From Azoarcus sp. (lineage in GTDB: Bacteria > Pseudomonadota > Gammaproteobacteria > Burkholderiales > Rhodocyclaceae): a stretch of 6,303 nt of DNA. The notes under the pieces are model-generated. The model worked only from the letters and a program-made list of their open reading frames with translations. It searched no databases and was not told where the DNA came from. Location of the stretch: positions 1 to 6,303 of the forward strand of contig JAITWP010000021.1 of the NCBI GenBank assembly GCA_031285365.1, read 5' to 3'. This document shows positions 4,841 to 6,303 of the stretch, one piece after another; the first letter of the stretch is position 1, and each line of letters begins with the position of its first letter. The translations under genes were made by a program, and so were the position numbers.

Positions 4841-6303
4841 TCAGTCTTTTCTGAATATTTCGTACAACCCCTTACGCCTGCTCACCCCACTTTTCCGGGT
4901 GATTGACTGTAAGTGGGTTTTCAGAGTGTTGACGCTCACGCACATCTTGTCCGCGATCTGCTGATAGGAAAGACCTTTACCGATCAGGAGCGCGGCCTCA
5001 AATTCCCTCGGAGTGAGCCCCCATAGCTGCCTCAGTGCCTGGATTTTTTTCAATACCGACTCGCTACCCGCCTTCATCTGCTGTGCCAACGCCTCGATGC
5101 GCGATAACGCTTGCTGATCGTTTTTTCCTGATAAATTTTTCGTAAGCAACGGCCCGATCAGATCGTAATTCTCTACAAAGGGCATATACAACGCATCAGG
5201 CAGGGCGACAGAAAGCGCTATGTTCAAGGTCGTCGCGGCTTTCTGGCTCTGGCCCGTTTTTTCATGTGCGGCAGCCAGGTAGATGTGTGCGTACACAAAA
5301 AAAAGCAGATTTTTTGAAAAGGCTCCCGCCAGCAGCATGCCGCTGAACTGACCGATCAGCTTGAAATATTCTCCAGCCAAAAGCTGTGCACGGCCATGCA
5401 CGATGTAATAACAACCTTTGGCAAAGGCGTACAGGCGGCTCTCTTCGCTGAGTTCGGAGCGTAGCCAGGGAGGAATTTTTTTATAGAGTCCAAGGGTCGC
5501 GTACAGCCAGCCCTCGCACAAATCCGCCGTGTGCAGCAGAAAAAAGTCCCGGTTCCTGGCAATCAGGCCACGCATGTCCGCCAGGAGACCCAACTGTGCC
5601 TCCCGTCCGAACAGGGCAGTCGCGTCACCGGCCAGAAGCGCCAAACGGATCTGCAAAAACATGGCGCAGAACATATTGCCAATCTGGTTATGCCGCGCCG
5701 CCTTCGCAAGGGCCGTTTGGCAAGCCTCTCCGGCTTTGGCGAATTCTCCGGCGTTATACAGAGCCTCCGTTTCCATCAGATATTCCGCACCCGCACCGTG
5801 GTACGAGGTCAGCTGATAGTAAGTGGGCATACACTCGTGCATGAGTCGCTGCGCATCCTTGAGTTTGCCGCTTTCCCGGTAAAACATGAACAGCACGGAA
5901 GGGCTGCCCAAAGCCCAGGCAGAATCTGCTCCGTACAGGCTCGTTGGCGCTTTGAGCAGGGCAAGAGCCATTTTATGGTGCCTGCTCATGGCCTCTATGT
6001 CGTTGAACTCCGCCAGGGCTTGAAGAACATGCAGTTCACCGCGCCAATGATCCGCCTCCTTACCGGGCGGCATGGCCGCGCAACGCTTCGCCAGCCATGC
6101 CATTCGTGCTCCAAAGGCCGAAAAATCCCCGGCGCTGAAGGCTGCAATGGCGTACTTGAAAGACGCGCCCATGTGCCGCTCCAGAATGTCTTCCGGGCAG
6201 TCCTGAAACATGGTGAAGTAAAAATTGGCCCTTTCCGTAATCGGATGCCGACTCATATCGCTTTCCAGAACGGTCAGGGCGCGTTCAAAATCTTTGGCTT
6301 TAT
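4841..6303 (-). CDS. C-terminal part of a LAL/MalT-like LuxR-family transcriptional regulator
   Basis: The frame is open from the right edge to TGA at 4841-4843, about 486 codons. An ATG at 6256 exists, but the 15 codons upstream (AKDFERALTVLESD) read as continuing helical protein, and no ribosome site is evident, so the gene very probably starts outside the window. Most of the visible part is a chain of helix-turn-helix repeats of TPR type (for example LMFYRESGKLKDA-like and ALYNAGEFAKAGEACQTAL units). The last 58 residues are a LuxR/GerE DNA-binding domain: LTPREFEAALLIGKGLSYQQ then IADKMCVSVNTLKTHLQSI. This is the layout of large ATP-dependent LAL regulators, whose N-terminal P-loop domain would lie to the right. 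Such proteins sense a ligand through the repeats and activate transcription; ligand and targets here are unknown. GC is visibly lower than in miaB-phoH. The sequence style reminds me of LAL proteins common in Negativicutes/Clostridia, which would suggest transfer. Confidence 0.87.
   Translation of the reverse strand, partial: KAKDFERALTVLESDMSRHPITERANFYFTMFQDCPEDILERHMGASFKYAIAAFSAGDFSAFGARMAWLAKRCAAMPPGKEADHWRGELHVLQALAEFNDIEAMSRHHKMALALLKAPTSLYGADSAWALGSPSVLFMFYRESGKLKDAQRLMHECMPTYYQLTSYHGAGAEYLMETEALYNAGEFAKAGEACQTALAKAARHNQIGNMFCAMFLQIRLALLAGDATALFGREAQLGLLADMRGLIARNRDFFLLHTADLCEGWLYATLGLYKKIPPWLRSELSEESRLYAFAKGCYYIVHGRAQLLAGEYFKLIGQFSGMLLAGAFSKNLLFFVYAHIYLAAAHEKTGQSQKAATTLNIALSVALPDALYMPFVENYDLIGPLLTKNLSGKNDQQALSRIEALAQQMKAGSESVLKKIQALRQLWGLTPREFEAALLIGKGLSYQQIADKMCVSVNTLKTHLQSITRKSGVSRRKGLYEIFRKD

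Overview
The window looks like a piece of a betaproteobacterial chromosome (perhaps Nitrosomonadales-like). I infer this from the style of the MiaB and PhoH proteins and the GC-rich codon use on the left side. The taxon is an inference, not a database result. It falls into a conserved core part (about 1-2830) and an accessory part (about 2830-6303) that begins immediately after a tRNA gene.

Left part, minus strand: a tight operon miaB (1248-2603) -> phoH/ybeZ (274-1248) -> an unrecognised ORF running off the left edge (1-293). The stop of miaB and the start of phoH share one base (TAATG), and the third gene overlaps phoH by 20 bp. The usual partner after phoH, ybeY, is not the immediate next gene. 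Divergently, on the plus strand, lies a CAU-anticodon tRNA (2714-2790) with a clear sigma70-type promoter and a rho-independent terminator.

Accessory part: right after the tRNA terminator come two 13-bp/7-bp palindromes and a lone half-site. Their AACATGAG elements repeat at exactly 41-bp steps and sit over the probable promoter of a 372-aa Fic-family AMP-transferase (2936-4054) that carries its own C-terminal winged-helix domain. This looks like an autoregulated, self-inhibited Fic unit and is the most interesting part of the window. The end of fic is fused to the 3' remnant of a second, different Fic gene (about 4045-4208). That remnant abuts a truncated IS3-family element on the minus strand (about 4220-4582): orfA is nearly whole, but only the first codons of orfB remain.

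A 258-bp non-coding stretch (4583-4840) follows. It contains a 66-bp nested stem-loop set (4587-4652), an AT-rich tract and a 25-bp palindrome (4753-4777). From 4841 to the right edge, on the minus strand, is the C-terminal half of a large LAL/MalT-like LuxR-family regulator (helical repeats plus LuxR HTH). Its N-terminal part lies outside the window. The tRNA border, lower GC, gene debris and IS remnant together suggest a small island of acquired DNA next to tRNA-Met.
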